This document shows, piece after piece, positions 10,564-22,975 of a DNA stretch of 64,000 bases. Origin of the DNA: Pontederia crassipes (lineage: Eukaryota > Streptophyta > Magnoliopsida > Commelinales > Pontederiaceae); contig CM060196.1 in NCBI GenBank assembly GCA_030549335.1, positions 13,283,501 to 13,347,500 of the forward strand, given 5' to 3'. A program made the translations under genes and the position numbers. How positions within the stretch are numbered: position 1 is the first letter of the stretch; the number at the start of each line of letters is the position of its first letter. Below the pieces are notes generated by a model. That model ran no database searches and had not been told where the DNA came from. It worked only from the letters and a program-made list of their open reading frames with translations.

Positions 10564-12212
10564 ATGATGAGCCGTGCACTTCAACAAATGTTGCAGCAGC
10601 AGCCTCTTTGGTGGGCGCTTCACGCCTTCTCCGTTTCTCTCATCTTCTCACTGGCCATTAGGTTCCTGATTCGGAAACCATCCGACGAACGTCGCCGCCG
10701 TTTGCTTGAAGCGTTCCCCTCGCCGCCGGGCCTCCCGATCCTCGGCAACCTCCTTCAGCTCGGCGAACACCCACACCGCTCGTTGTGTTTGCTCTCCGAG
10801 CGACACGGCCCCGTGATGCTAGTCAGCTTCGGCTCCGTCCCCACGGTCGTGGTCTCTTCCGCCGCGGCCGCCGAAGAAGTCATGAAGACTCGTGACCCCT
10901 CCTTCGCCAACCGACCGATGACGTCCATTTCTTTGAGGCTCTTATACGACGGCCGAGACATGGCCTTTGCCAAGTACGGGGAGTACTGGCGGGAACTCAG
11001 GCGGGTCTGCGTCCATCACTTGCTCAGTAACATAATGGTGGAGTCCTTCCGGCCCGTCCGGGAGGAGGAGCTGGCTGTTATGGTCGGAACGATCCGGCAT
11101 GCTACCGGTGTGGTGAACCTTAGCGAGTTGGTTGTCGCATTCACGAGCGACGTCATTTGCCGTGTGGCCTTCGGCAAGAAATACTCCACGGAGGAGGGAG
11201 GCGGCGGCGGAAGGTTCCGCCATGTACTCGACGAACACCTGGTTTTGCTGGCAGCATTTTCCGTTCGGGAATACATTCCACTGCTCGGTTGGGTCGACTG
11301 GCTGAGTGGTTTGGATGGTAGGATCAAGAAGACCTCCGCTGAATTGGATGCTTTCATGGAAAAGATCTTAGACGAGCATACTGCCAGGAACAACAGCAAC
11401 AAAACAAGTGCTGTCGTTACTGATTTCATTGATATCCTGGAGTCCTTGGAGAACAAGGATGCGACTACTGGCTTTAAGCTCAGCAGAGAGTGTGAAGGCC
11501 ATACTTCTCGTAAATATTTCTAAGCTTTTATCAATAGCAGTTTATGTGAGTGCAAAGTGATTTTTGCTTTGGTTCATGCATCATGCATATATGGCTGCAG
11601 GATATGTTCGCAGCGGGTACTGCTACGACGTCCAGTCTGATAGTGTGGATGATGGCCGAGATCATTAAGCATCCAAAAAAGATGAAGAGACTGCAAGAGG
11701 AGGTGCGCGGAGTCGTAGCACCGAAGGCGGAGGTGCGCGAGGAGATGGTAAAGAGAATGGAGTACCTGCAGGCCGCCATCAAGGAGACCATGAGGTTGCG
11801 CCCTCCCGGCCCTTTGCTGCTTCCGAGGGAAGCCATGGATGGAGCAGAGGTCCAAGGCTACGAGGTCCCGGCCGGCACGAGGGTGATCGTTAACGCCTGG
11901 ACAATCGGGAGAGACCCCGAGTCATGGCAAGAGGAGCCCGAGGAGTGGCGGCCAGAGAGGTTTCTCGGCAGCAGCACCGACTTCAAGGGGCAGGACTTCC
12001 AGCTGATACCGTTCGGAGCGGGGCGCAGGGGGTGTCCCGGGATGGCGTTCGCGGTGGCCAACGTCGAGATCGTGCTGGCGAGTCTGCTATACCATTTCGA
12101 CTGGGAGCTGCCGGACGGGAAGAAGGGGGAGACGATGGACATGTCGGAAGTGTTTGGACTTGTTGTCAACAAGAAGTCGAGTCTTGTTCTTGTGGCCAAG
12201 CCAGTAAATTGA
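10564..12212 (+). pseudogene. Cytochrome P450 P1, CYP71-type, two exons, 2-nt frameshift
   Basis: Exon 1 10,564-11,509, 91-bp GT-AG intron 11,510-11,600, exon 2 11,601-12,212 (phase 0). Repaired length would be about 519 residues, normal for the family. It has an N-terminal anchor (residues 15-36), the hinge FPSPPGLPILGN (51-62), C-helix YGEYWRELRR, I-helix FAAGTATTSS, KETMRLRPP (ExxR), WRPERF and haem loop FGAGRRGCPG with the Cys ligand. Such enzymes are ER-anchored monooxygenases of specialised metabolism. Compared with P2, an AG pair is missing from the short AG run at 11,484-11,490. This shifts the frame 7 codons before the donor and gives an early stop at 11,521. The I-helix acidic residue (usually D/E) is Ala. 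AATAAA-like signals follow at 12,219-12,250. If the deletion is a sequencing error, the gene is intact. Confidence 0.88.
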
Positions 12213-13178
12213 AAAAGAAATAAAATTGCATGTAAACTGAATAAAATAAAATTTCCCGGGAGTAGAAACTAGTATTTCTATAAACTCTTTATGCAAAATG
12301 TGAAACCAATTTTTATTAAAATATTATTTCTTATGATTCAAAAAATATCTCATGAATAATACTCTAAAAAGAATATAAAAATACTTACAAATAGTTTAAT
12401 ATTAAAATATTTGTTAATATTTTTTCCTAAATGATATTTACAATAAATATTTTTTAATAAATTTATCCAAAATTTATTCTAATTTTATATAAGTTTAATA
12501 TGTTAGTAAGCAAAATAGAAAAAGAAAACGTAGACTGGTTGCATTAAAATGATATAAGAATATTTATATTATTCAAAAGAACATCAATTTTTGAGCTCCA
12601 TACTCATTATATTTAAAGGAATATAAAGTAGAATAATGTAATTTTATTCAAAATTTGTTTTTAGAATGTAAATATAAAATAATTGAATAAGTTATTTAAA
12701 AAATGTGTATCTAAAAAACTAATGAATGAAATTGATCTATATTCTTTTAATTTTAAAATACATTATTCTTATTCATTTATTTTTTTTATATTAGTTTTTT
12801 ATTTTCCTTTTTAATTTAATTGTTTATTTTATTAATATTTTTTATACACTTCTATTAAATTATTTGTCCTTCCTATTCTTCATCCACTTTTACTTTTACT
12901 TTTTCTTTCCCTCTATCCTTTTATCTTAAATTTCGAACTTCATTTATACACCATCGTCTTTTTTAAAAAAAAACGTCTCAAACAAAAAAATAAATAAATC
13001 CGCAGCTTTTATTTAAAAATAACTTTCTTAATCCATATTAATAAAAAAATTAGAAAATTAGAATTACTAGGGACTTTAATCATAACCTTTTCCTTATTAA
13101 AATTTAAATAATCATAAGCAATCTGATGGTAATATATAAATTAATAATATTTTATTGCTATAAATTGGGGTGCAGAAT
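12213..13178. other. AT-rich spacer downstream of P1
   Basis: Extremely AT-rich, with no gene recognised. Several AATAAA signals close to the P1 stop could serve as polyadenylation sites. Ends with CTATAAATTG and GGTGCAGAAT, the leader of P450 relic P3. Confidence 0.55.
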
Positions 13179-13717
13179 AAGAGTGTTCACCAGGTCGGGT
13201 CGACCCGGTGAATCCGGAAATCTGACCCAAAAGGAGTCGGGTTGACTCGACCCGTCCCGACCAAGACCCGACCAAGGGTCGGGTCAGGTTCGGGTTGAAA
13301 ATTTTCAACCTAAGTTGACCCGACCTGACCCGAACTCGGTTTTTTCTTCTTTTTTTTATTTTTAAATGATTTTTTAGTTAATTGTATAATTTTAATCATT
13401 TAAAATTAAAAAAAGTATGAAATAAACTATTTTTAAGTAGAAAAGCATATAGATATTTAAAATAATAGTTTTGGTATTTAAAAATACTTTATTTTGTATT
13501 AAAGATAAAATAATAAATGTTTTTTATATTAAAAACATAAATGAAATTTTTTTAAAAAAAGAAAAGGGTGGTCGGGTTATCCGACGACTCGACGACCCGA
13601 CCCGACTCAGCCCAGACCGGGTCGGGTTGGATCGGATCATAGCAAAAAAAAAAAAGAAGACTCGACCAAGCTTGGCCGGGTCACGGGTCGAGTCAAACTC
13701 GACCCGTGAACACCCGT
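13179..13717. mobile_element. hAT-type MITE, copy 1
   Basis: 539 bp, with imperfect terminal inverted repeats (AGTGTTCACC at left, GTGAACACCCGT at right) and GACCCGACC-type repeats near both ends around an AT-rich core. It is flanked by a direct repeat GGTGCAGAAT (13,169-13,178 and 13,718-13,727). An 8-bp duplication within it fits hAT; the exact border is ambiguous by 1-2 bases. The same family lies at 38,104-38,602. It sits in the leader of P450 relic P3, between its box and ATG. Open frames inside are spurious. Confidence 0.82.
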
Positions 13718-13763
13718 GGTGCAGAATGCAAAGTTGATCATAACTAAGCAGAGTGCATAAAAG

Positions 13764-16340
13764 ATGATGACCAGTGTACTTCACCGATTGCAGCTTCTTT
13801 GGCTGTAGATTCTTCATGCCACCTTCTCCGTCCTCCGTTCTCAGGAAACCATCCCACGAGAAATGCCGCCTCCTATTGCTTGAAGCGCTCCCCTCCTGGC
13901 CAAATCTCCTGCTCCTTGACAACCTCCTCCAGCTTGGCGCCGACGCCGAGCGCTCTCCCAGCGACATGACCCGTGATGTGCGTCCGCTTCGCTTATCCCT
14001 GCGGTTGTTGTCTCCTCTGCCACTGCCGCCGAACCTCATGAGGATCTTCTATGACGGACGGGACCTGACCTTCGCCAAGTACGGCGAGTAGTGGCCGCAA
14101 TTGAGGCGGGTGTGTAACACCAAAAAAAAAATTAAAATAAAATATAACAGAAACGGCCAGGTGGGACGTGAAGATTTGAACCCTTGGTAACATGCAATAG
14201 TGATTAGGCAGTTAAATAGAGATTATGTCGAGAAAAATACGGATCTGAAAAGTTAATGGAGGAATCAACACTAAAATCTTTCTCTCACCTTCCACACCAG
14301 GAAAAAAGTCGATCTCCCCTTTTTGACTGCCCATCCTTGTTTGCATTACACTCAGGCACGTTTTATAAGAAGGGATTGAACATCACTATAACACAATTTC
14401 GTAAGGATTATCAGCCCTCTTTCTCTCCTCACGCATTCCTAAATTTCTATATCGTCTCCTTATACATTTTCCCTTCAATTTGGACTGCTCCGCAGGTGGT
14501 GATAGGCTGAGAGAAGGAGACCACGTGCTAGGATAGCAAGGAGAACACGGTCGTTGATACAGACAAATCAGCGTAGGGAATTAAGCACGAAAAGAGGTGA
14601 GTGATTCTGAAATCATCTTGCATATGTTAGATAGATTTAATCCTTCACATTAATCACTGCCAAGTTATTGTTCATGTTCAACGGACTGAAACCTCTAAGA
14701 ATGATGGAAAACTATTGAATAGTGATGTTTGTTTTATTGTTTGTGAAAACTAATACGATTAGTTGTCTGTTTCCATTCATTGCATGCCCTGCTGTTTTCT
14801 ATTCGTTAGATTATATTTTACTATGTTTGCATTGAAATGCTTGTATATTGTTTGCCTTTTTCATACTATGTACAGCCGTGTAAAATAAGATTTACTTTGA
14901 TAAAATTTATTATACAAACTCTCGACATTCTGATTTATATAGGAACCCGGCCCGGGTTCATTCTGAAATCGATCGTGTCCATTGCTTTCACGCCTGTGTT
15001 TATGGAACTTGGCTCGGATTAGCAAATGATAGATCCACTAACCTCTCAACATTTTTCAATCTGACTCGGGTTCCACTGAACCTCGCTCAGGTTCGTCCCC
15101 GTCAACCCCCACGAGTATGCGATGATTTTCCCTAAACTCAGGTCCGACTTACACTCAGCCTGGGCTTACCAAGAACCTGGCCTAGGTTATTAGGTCCGGG
15201 CATCCGAGACCTAATTTCACATTTTCTCGCTGATTTCTGAACCTGATTTGAAGCCCATCTATTCATGTACATGTTTCAGTCATTCTGTATTATTTTACCA
15301 AGATATGTTTTCACCCTGACCTATAACAAGAACCCTTAGATTGATTTATTACATTATTGATTTATCAACTCTAACGTTATGATAAACCATGAAACATAAG
15401 ACTCCCAAAGTTATTAATAAGATAAGATAAAAGATGAATAATGGCTTGCCAACCTATGTCAAGTGCCTCATGATAAGGGTCGCTTATTGGTCATAGTTTG
15501 ATCATTCATTGAACCGCATGCGACTGTATTATTTCGCTTGGCATACACATGAAGAATTTAAAGGCATCTAAAGTCATGTGATTTCTTAAGAAGCATGAGT
15601 TAAGTAAAGAAAGTATGAACACTAAGTCAAGTTATAAGCATGCTATTGATTCCAAGCCTACCATGTACATTCGATTTTGCTGATTATTGATATCAAGTGA
15701 TCTTCCTTATTTATGACTTATGATGATCTCATGTTTCCTCTTCTGACCAAGATAAGTATATCTCCTTATTTCTAATTCACCCTAATTAAAATTATGCATT
15801 ATATACTTTTATTAGATTCCCACTATGCTGTAAAGTTTAGATGTTTGCCTCCCCTGTGTTTAATTTTCACAAGTCCAAATTAGTGACGGTGCTGAGTTGG
15901 TGTGCTGCAACGAAGCTCAGGCAACCATAAGTACATGAACCAAATGGCCTAGTTATCTATCCTTTCTTTCCGCATTTATTATGAACTTTGATGTAATCAT
16001 GATGCTATTCCTAATTTGAGATCATGTAATAACGTTTCAACTTCCGCTTTTAATATTATTTCCAATTTTCATTTATTCTATTGATGATGTGTCATTATTT
16101 TTTACTGAATCTTGGTCAATATTGTGACAAATGCCTTAGCGCTTATAGCGTCTTCGGGTTGATCTTCGTCAGGCGTTAGTCGATTTGGGGGTGTTACATT
16201 TAAGGGAGTGTGCGCTCTATACTGGCAACAAGATGGCACACTCGTACGGAAGGAGGAGCTGACTCTTCTGCTTGGAAGGGTCCAGCGCGCTCTTTAACTA
16301 CAACGAGCTGATCACCGCAGTCACCCGTTGAAAATATGAA
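13764..16340 (+). pseudogene. Cytochrome P450 relic P3, split by a solo LTR
   Basis: The start ATGATGACCAGTG at 13,764 matches P2 and P4. Recognisable pieces follow: KPSHEKCR, LEALPSWP, LLDNLLQLGAD, FYDGRDLTFAKYGE. The frame is broken by an early stop, internal deletions and a TAG at 14,089-14,091 replacing Tyr of YGEYW. At 14,112 it is interrupted by a 2086-bp LTR. It resumes at about 16,207 with GTGTGCGCTC and ends after the P450 stretch RREELTLLLGRVQRA...NELITAV-like near 16,330. No haem half is present. Confidence 0.85.
14113..16198 (+). mobile_element. Solo LTR E (Gypsy-type) inside P450 relic P3
   Basis: Begins TGTAACACC and ends GGGGGTGTTACA, palindromic ends like LTRs B, C and D. It carries the same cluster of GC palindromes (for example ACCCGGCCCGGGTT near 14,946) at 14,940-15,200, and near its end a phrase TTGGTCAATATTGTGAC like LTR A. 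No internal domain or second LTR. The 5-mers at the borders do not match, though a loose 8-of-12 similarity exists (TTGAGGCGGGTG, TTTAAGGGAGTG). No ORFs of note. Confidence 0.72.
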
Positions 16341-16857
16341 GTCTGGTGGATACGGTGGACTAGAAGAGTTTGGAAGAGACAACTAAAACATAGATTAAAA
16401 TAGGGGCTTAGAAGAACAAGGAAAAAACACATACTAAAAGTTGAGAAAGAGATCACTGTAATACAATACTCTTATAATATAGTTATAACTTACTTTCTAA
16501 CTTGATGATTCAAATGAAAAAAAAATCATCTACTCCAGGGATCATGGAAATAATATAGTTATAATATGAATGCATCCTTAATATGAATTCAATATAACTT
16601 TATAATTAAAATTTCATAAATTAAATGTTAACCATTTACAGTTTACATAATTATATTCCACTATATTTTGTACTAAAAAATAATCATATATCAATGCATT
16701 TTTATGTGTATTCAAATTCGTACACCATGGTTAAATTTTTACAACATATTGATTAATGTTAAATTATTTTTTATAATAACAGATAATCATATATAAACAC
16801 ATCATTAGTTAATGTGTATTAAATTTAGAATCAAGATTATGTTTTCATAAATCTTAC

Positions 16858-16898
<41 letters not shown>

Positions 16899-17360
16899 CA
16901 TACATATATATAGATATAGATATATATACACACACATATCGTCTAACCTCTCACTATTCTTCCATATTTTTTTGTATTTTTTTCAATTTATAATTATTAT
17001 CTCAATATCATATTGATTTATTGCACAATTTAATTATTTGTATTACATTTGGTACAATCATTAGTAAATATAATATTAATTGGTAGTTGCATAATTTGAT
17101 TCTTTTTATCAATATTTGATATTCTCGTTATTAATTTGTGTATTAAAAGTTTAGCATCATGATTAAATGTTCATAAATTACATATTAAATCTTTATATTC
17201 CATTAAATTTTTATTTATAGTAATAAATATTCATATATGAATGCATCCTGAGTGATGCATGTTCATTTCTACATATTATCTTGCAATTTAATAAGTTAAA
17301 ATTTAATAAATCATGCACCAATTTTCTAATATTTTTAGTGAGAATTTTGTTTCTTTTTAA
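16341..17360. other. AT-rich spacer with TA-type microsatellite
   Basis: No gene recognised. A (TA)n/(CA)n compound microsatellite lies at about 16,855-16,937. Confidence 0.55.
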
Positions 17361-17630
17361 TTATATCATATTCACCGAATTTCCTTCTCGGGAGAATAAA
17401 ATGGCTCGTGTCATTGGACACGGGTCATGTTTATTCTAGTCGTGTCAACGATAACATGGAGCTGTGAGGTAGCCTACCACATGTTGAACAACAAGGACTA
17501 TGTCAAGTCAAAATGGACTGTGTCTGAGCTAAATAATGTGAAGATATCAAGCTGTCGAACACTGCGATTTCAAAAGGCAACATGACCTGTGTCATTTATT
17601 ACAAGTCCATATTATTTATATCACAGGATT

Positions 17631-17760
17631 TGACGTAAGAGAAAGAGGCTCACGCAATAACTAACATGCTCTATGTTATTAATAACACGATCTTATGTTT
17701 ATTTCTAGACTTTTGTTAACCCGCGACTATAAAAGGGCTCCCCTTCCACCATACGAAGGC
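17631..17760 (+). promoter_or_regulatory. Promoter-like block: TGACGTAAG and TATA box
   Basis: TGACGTAAG (17,631-17,639), an as-1/bZIP-type site, lies about 88 bp before CTATAAAAGG (17,727-17,736). A C-rich stretch follows, as at a transcription start. The surrounding 17,370-17,860 is less AT-rich than its flanks. No coding frame follows, so this may be the promoter part of an old LTR or of another element. Source unknown. Confidence 0.4.
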
Positions 17761-18531
17761 ATCCAATATTTGAGGAAAAACACTCACTTCTCAAGTCAAA
17801 GGGAGAGTCTTGTGGCTACTTTGATTAGAATCACGTTTGGAGTTTTATCTTTAACACTTAACAAATAATTTGTAAGTATAATAAGATAGTAAACATAAAT
17901 ATTTAATTATACTAATATATTAACAAAATAATATTACATTATTATTTATGTATATCAATTATATATAATAATTATAAATCCAATGAGCATACATAATATC
18001 ATAATTACCTAATTATACAATGATTAAAGGTAATATATAAATAGAAATAATTAAAATTAAAAATATAAAATAGTAAAACATAATGTTTGAAGAGAAAGAA
18101 TGAGTTGATTGGATGCAAAATAGAGAAAAAATATTAAAATAAAATTATAAAATTTGGAAGACCAACTATAAAAATAAGTGGTAAAAAATTATTTACTTGG
18201 ACCACTTAATAAAGAAAAATAATTGATTATAGGCAAGATACAAATAAAACTATTAATAATGTCTAGAAGAGAAAGAATGAATTGATTGAATAAAAATAGA
18301 AGACAAAAATATTATAAGACAAATTTGGAAGATTATGTGTAAATAATTAGATATGAATTATATATAATGATTTTAAAAAATCAATGTGCAAGAGAAAAAA
18401 AGGCGAAAGAGAAATTCAAACCTGGGTCAACAAGGGAGTGCACGAGTCTACTAACCAACAAGTCAATAACAAAAATATGTATATTGCAAGTACTAAACAT
18501 ACTAATACACACTTTTAATGCCTGCACTTGC
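17761..18531. other. AT-rich spacer
   Basis: No gene recognised. An open frame at 18,367-18,558 is A-rich, runs into the MULE and lacks a domain. Confidence 0.5.
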
Positions 18532-18540
18532 AGGATTGTG

Positions 18541-19744
18541 GGTAAATTACACGAATGATCTCTCAACTTTGAGTCGATTTTCAATTGGTCCCCCAACTTT
18601 AATTTATAACCAAAACGTCCCGCATTTTTTATTTTCTTGCACAACTAGTCCTCTTGATCGGTGACAGTGAGTTTCTCCGTTGCCTTGCATACGTGGCCGA
18701 CATGTCGGCCGTTTTTCTCTTATCCACGTCATTTAAGTCATCCACTCATTTAACGCTCCAAATTCGATAAATTACACGGATCGTCCCCCAACTTTGAATC
18801 GATTTCTAAATAATCCCTCAACTTTGATATTATTACATGATTCATCTACTTGACCAGTAAATAGTCTCCCGATTATCTTGTGACGGGACATAATAAAATA
18901 TAATAAAAAAATTTAACTAGTTGACATCACATAATAAAAAATATTATAAAAATTTTAAGACGCGGACGAGCTGATAGAGGAGGGGTGTCAGCCCCCCTCT
19001 CCAAGCTCGCCCTTTGGCGAGCTGACATAGGGGGCACCGGCCCCCTCTCCAAGCTCGTCCACTGGCGAGCTTCGCACAAGGAATGCTAACGCCCCCTCGC
19101 GAGTTCGTCGACGCTCCTATCATTTTTATTTTTTATAGTCTCTCAACTTTGAGTCATTTATGGTTGTCGACGAGCTCGCGAGGAGGCGTTGACGCCTCTT
19201 GTGCGAAGCTCGCTAGTGGACAAGCTTGGAGAGGGGGGTCGACGCCCCCTATGCCAACTCGCCAAAGGGCGAGCTTAGAGAGGGGGGCCAACACTCCCCC
19301 ACTGCCAGCTCGTCCGCGTCCTTAAATTTTTATAATATTTTTTATTGTGTAATGTCAGCTAGTTAAAAATTTTTATTATATTTTATTATGCCACGTCGCA
19401 AGATAATCGGTAGACTATTTCTTATAGGTCAAGTGGATGAATCATGTAGTAATATCAAAGTTGGGGGACTATTTAGAAATTGATTCAAAGTTGGGGGATG
19501 ATCCGTGTAATTTACCTGATTTGGAGTGTTAAATGACGTGGATGGCTTAAATGACGTGGATGAGGGAGAAATGGCTAATATGTCGGTCATGTATGCAAGA
19601 CAACCGGGAAATCCACTATCACCGGTCAAGAGGACTAATCGTGCAAGAAAATAAAAGATGGGGGACGTTCTGGTTATAAATTAAAGTTGGAGGACCAATT
19701 TAAAATCGACTCAAAGTTGGGAGACCATTCATGTAATTTACCCC
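18541..19744. mobile_element. Mutator-like foldback element (long-TIR MULE MITE)
   Basis: 1204 bp, nearly all inverted repeat: left arm about 18,541-19,112, right arm about 19,167-19,744, with a loop of about 54 bp. Ends are GGTAAATTAC and GTAATTTACC; subterminal CTCAACTTTGAGTCGATTTT is mirrored. It is flanked by a perfect 9-bp duplication AGGATTGTG (18,532-18,540 and 19,745-19,753), the Mutator signature. Each arm holds a second TIR-like stretch (AATTACACGG...CAACTTTGA) and, near the loop, GC-rich blocks such as AGCTCGCCCTTTGGCGAGCT. It has no transposase. The transcript would form a long hairpin. Confidence 0.9.
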
Positions 19745-19753
19745 AGGATTGTG

Positions 19754-20214
19754 AACCCACGTAGCTATGCCCTTGCATTAACGTCATTAAATGCTGAAAC
19801 AACATAGGAAAAGAAAAAGGCTTTCAGTCATTTTTTATTTGTCCCTTGAATGATATAAAATGTTAAAACCATGGAAAAAAAGGTAATTGAACCAGTTTGA
19901 ATCAAGGGCACTTCAATCGAAGATACCACAAATAATCTTAACTATCATACCAAAAAGATAATTTAGTTTTTTCACAAATAAAAAAAGTAAAATTAATATA
20001 ATAGTTAACAGAAGGATTAAAGTAAAAAATATGATAAAATTTAAGGATATTATAAAATAAATTCATACTTTAGAATAAGATATAAAAAATCATAATAATT
20101 TAGACAAATTTTCAAAAATAATTTTAATATTAATTTGGAGGAGTGCGGTGCATTATAGTTACACCCTTTTTTATGTTGAACTTTGGAAATAAAAAAAAAC
20201 AAATATGATACCAA
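19754..20214. other. AT-rich spacer
   Basis: No gene or recognisable repeat. Confidence 0.5.
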
Positions 20215-20440
20215 CACGAGTTAGAAGTAGAGTCGTAAGCGACATTTTCACATTTAAACAAGGTCTCAAGTTAGAGTTCATGTGAATGTAAAAAATTTAT
20301 ATTGGTAGCTTCATCTGCCACTACCAAATATGTGATGCAGGATGACCTAATCGAATTAGTTGAACTCGATGATGCGTCGACCTTCAACCTATGAAAATTA
20401 TACTCTTTAGCATCTCATATACCAGAGTTAACAAAAAGAG
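20215..20440 (+). mobile_element. SINE-like repeat, copy 1
   Basis: Shares with 39,535-39,775 a series of phrases in the same order: TTGGTAGCTTCATCTGCCACT, GATGACCTAATCGAATTAGT, GAGCTCGATGATG (TTGAACTCGATGATG here), TCTCATATACC. The other copy has a tRNA-type box B. The length and body fit a plant tRNA-derived SINE. Copy 1 is more diverged at the 5' end. Confidence 0.5.
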
Positions 20441-20595
20441 GGACATGATGAAAGTACACTGCTGACATAACAATTTTTTTTGGATTTTTTTATTTTAAAG
20501 AGAATAGAACCTAATTCCTTTCATTAGAAAATTTATTCAAAGAAATATTAACTTCCTCTCAATTACTCTTTTTCACCTCAATGTTTTTAATCAAT

Positions 20596-22975
20596 AAAGA
20601 AGAGAAAAGATGAATACAGAAATTTAACGTGGTAAAACGTTTTTGATAAATGTGAACAAGCGAAAAACATCCGCGAATAAAAAAGATTACAGCCGAAAGA
20701 AACTTCACTATGAGCAATAGAGAGTACATCGTGATAAAACTCTAACCCTTTAAGGTCCATATCATGGGGGCTTCTCCCTCCGCACCCCACACAAGAATCA
20801 ATGATGGGCTACAGACTTGGGCTTAACGGCCCAAGCCTTCCACATTTGCCACAATCCTCATTTTCATTTTTCTCATTTTTTTCTTTCATAATTTTGGGTA
20901 CATGATACATAATTCAAGTCACATAAATAAATCTTCATCTTAACTTGAATATTATAAAATTATAAAAAAATGTTCAAAATGCACTCTTTTGTCGAATGGC
21001 CCACGTGAACTTAACTTCATCTTTGCAGAACCTCTGTCAAATCTAAACAATATTCGAACTTGATAACAGGTAAATTCTTTGTCATCATGCTGAATTGTTA
21101 TGAGTGATAATCTTCTTAACTTGAACATTTTGCTTTTGCACAATGTCACAAACAAAATAATATCTCACATCAATATGCTTTGTCATGCATTTGATTTTTT
21201 GTAAAATGTATTGCACTATTATATACTCTGACTGTCACAGTATATAATAGTAACTTTCTTCTTCATAGTAAACTTCTCAACTAATTCTCTCAATCAGATA
21301 GTTTCCTTTACAAGTTATGGTCATGTATTCAGCTTCAATGGCGAATAATACTACTACATTCTGCAAAATAGTTTTTCAATTCACAACACAATCAGTAATA
21401 GTAAAGATATAATTAGTAAGGAACCTTCTTCTATCGAGTTCTCTGCAAAATCTGAATCAACATAAGCAATTAATCCAATTGAATTTCTATCATATTCCAA
21501 GCATACAATAGAAGTACCTCTTAAATACCTCAATATACACTTAATAGCTTCTTAGTGCTTTTTTCCTGAATTAGATATATATCTACTAACATGATAGCAT
21601 GAGTTATATCTGGACGAGTATAAATCATTGCATACATAATGATACCAACTTCACTAAAGAACTTTTGACATATATCTTGTCTTTATGAAATTGTGATGAA
21701 CATGAAGCTGAGTTTAAAGTGCGCAACAAATGAAGTACTAACAGCCTTTGTATTCTGCATTAAAAATCGCTCCAAGACTTTCTCATTATACTTCTATTGA
21801 GATAGAAATAGTCTTCATGTGCTTCTATTTTTAAAAATTTTTATTTCCAAAATATTCTTTGCTACTCCAAGATACTTTATCAGTGTATACTTTGTCTCAA
21901 ATTCAGAACTTAGCTTATTTTTCAAACAATTAATTTTAGATATGTATTTTACTACAATTAACATATCATCAATATAAAGCAACAAATAGATGAATGAATC
22001 ATCGACAAGTTGATTCAGGTAAACACAACTATCTGACAAAACAAATGCTCAATATGAATGAATCAAACTTTTTATACTATTGTTCAAGAGATTGTTTAAG
22101 TCGATACAAGGACTTCTTCAAATGGCTCACTTGACCTTCTCTACCATCAATATGAAATTCCTCTCATTATTCTATATATATCCTCTTCTAGATCATAAGA
22201 ATGTGGTCTTAACATTTAACTGCTCAAATTCAAAATTTTGCAAAGCAACAATAGCGCGCAAAGTACGATGTTTCACAACATGAAAGAACATATCATGCAA
22301 ATTAACACCCTCCATTTGACTGTAACATTTCACCACCAATCTTGTTTTATACCTTGTATCTTCATTATTAATTCCTTCTTTTTCTCTTAAACACTCGTTT
22401 GCAGCCAACAATCTTCGTATTCACTGATTGTTTTACAAGTCCATGTAAAGATTCAATCTCCTAATACATTGATATTAACCACTTATTGCAATCAGAACTT
22501 TGAATAGCTTTAGAATAAGAGGAAGGATCTGGTAATTCAATATCTTCAGCATCACTTAATACATAAGCCACCACTTTGTTGAAAATATTATACCGAGGAT
22601 CGATGAAATCAAAACAACAAAGAAGAAAAAAGATGAACACAAAAATTTAACGTGATAAAACTCTATTGATCAATGCGAACAAAAGAGAAACATCCACGAG
22701 TAAAGGAGGCCCGCGTCAAAACAAATTCCACATAGAACAATAGAAAGTACATCGTGATAAAATTTTAATCCTCATATATAAAAGTCTGTAGCACGAGGGC
22801 TTCAGCCCCTGCACCTCCATGAGAATCAGTGATGGGCTAAGGGTTTGGGCCTAACAACCCAAACCCTTCGTTTCTGCTAGAGATCCTTATTTTTCCTTTT
22901 TTTTTCTTTCACAATTTTAAGTATAAAGTACATAATTCAAAGCACATCAACAAATTTTTTTTCCTCCATTGTGTA
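20596..22975 (-). mobile_element. Decayed, internally deleted Copia element 2
   Basis: Two related end blocks (about 20,596-20,940 and 22,618-22,975) share AACGTGATAAAAC-like phrases, AGAGTACATCGTGATAAAA, GATGGGCTA and TTTCTTTCACAATTTT, and are probably LTRs; exact borders were not found. Between them only about 1.7 kb of minus-strand Copia pol remains. It is too short for a full element; gag and integrase are missing. Confidence 0.65.
21000..22411 (-). pseudogene. Copia 2 reverse transcriptase / RNase H remnants
   Basis: The frame at 22,193-22,411 reads YKTRLVVKCYSQMEGVNLHD and FEFEQLNVKTTFL (RT fingers and palm). The frame at 21,815-22,039 reads SCVYLNQLVDDSFIYLLLYI, then DDMLIV, KNKLSSEFETKY (YIDD catalytic box). 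Further left, about 21,150-21,330, RNase H phrases are visible with stops. Many stops and frameshifts; not functional. Confidence 0.75.

Noticed and set aside
13471-14039. Open frames across MITE copy 1 and P450 relic P3
   Set aside because: They cross the element border or run antisense to the P450 relic.
17631-17760. Integrated pararetrovirus promoter
   Set aside because: The as-1/TATA layout would fit, but there is no viral coding sequence or other support nearby.
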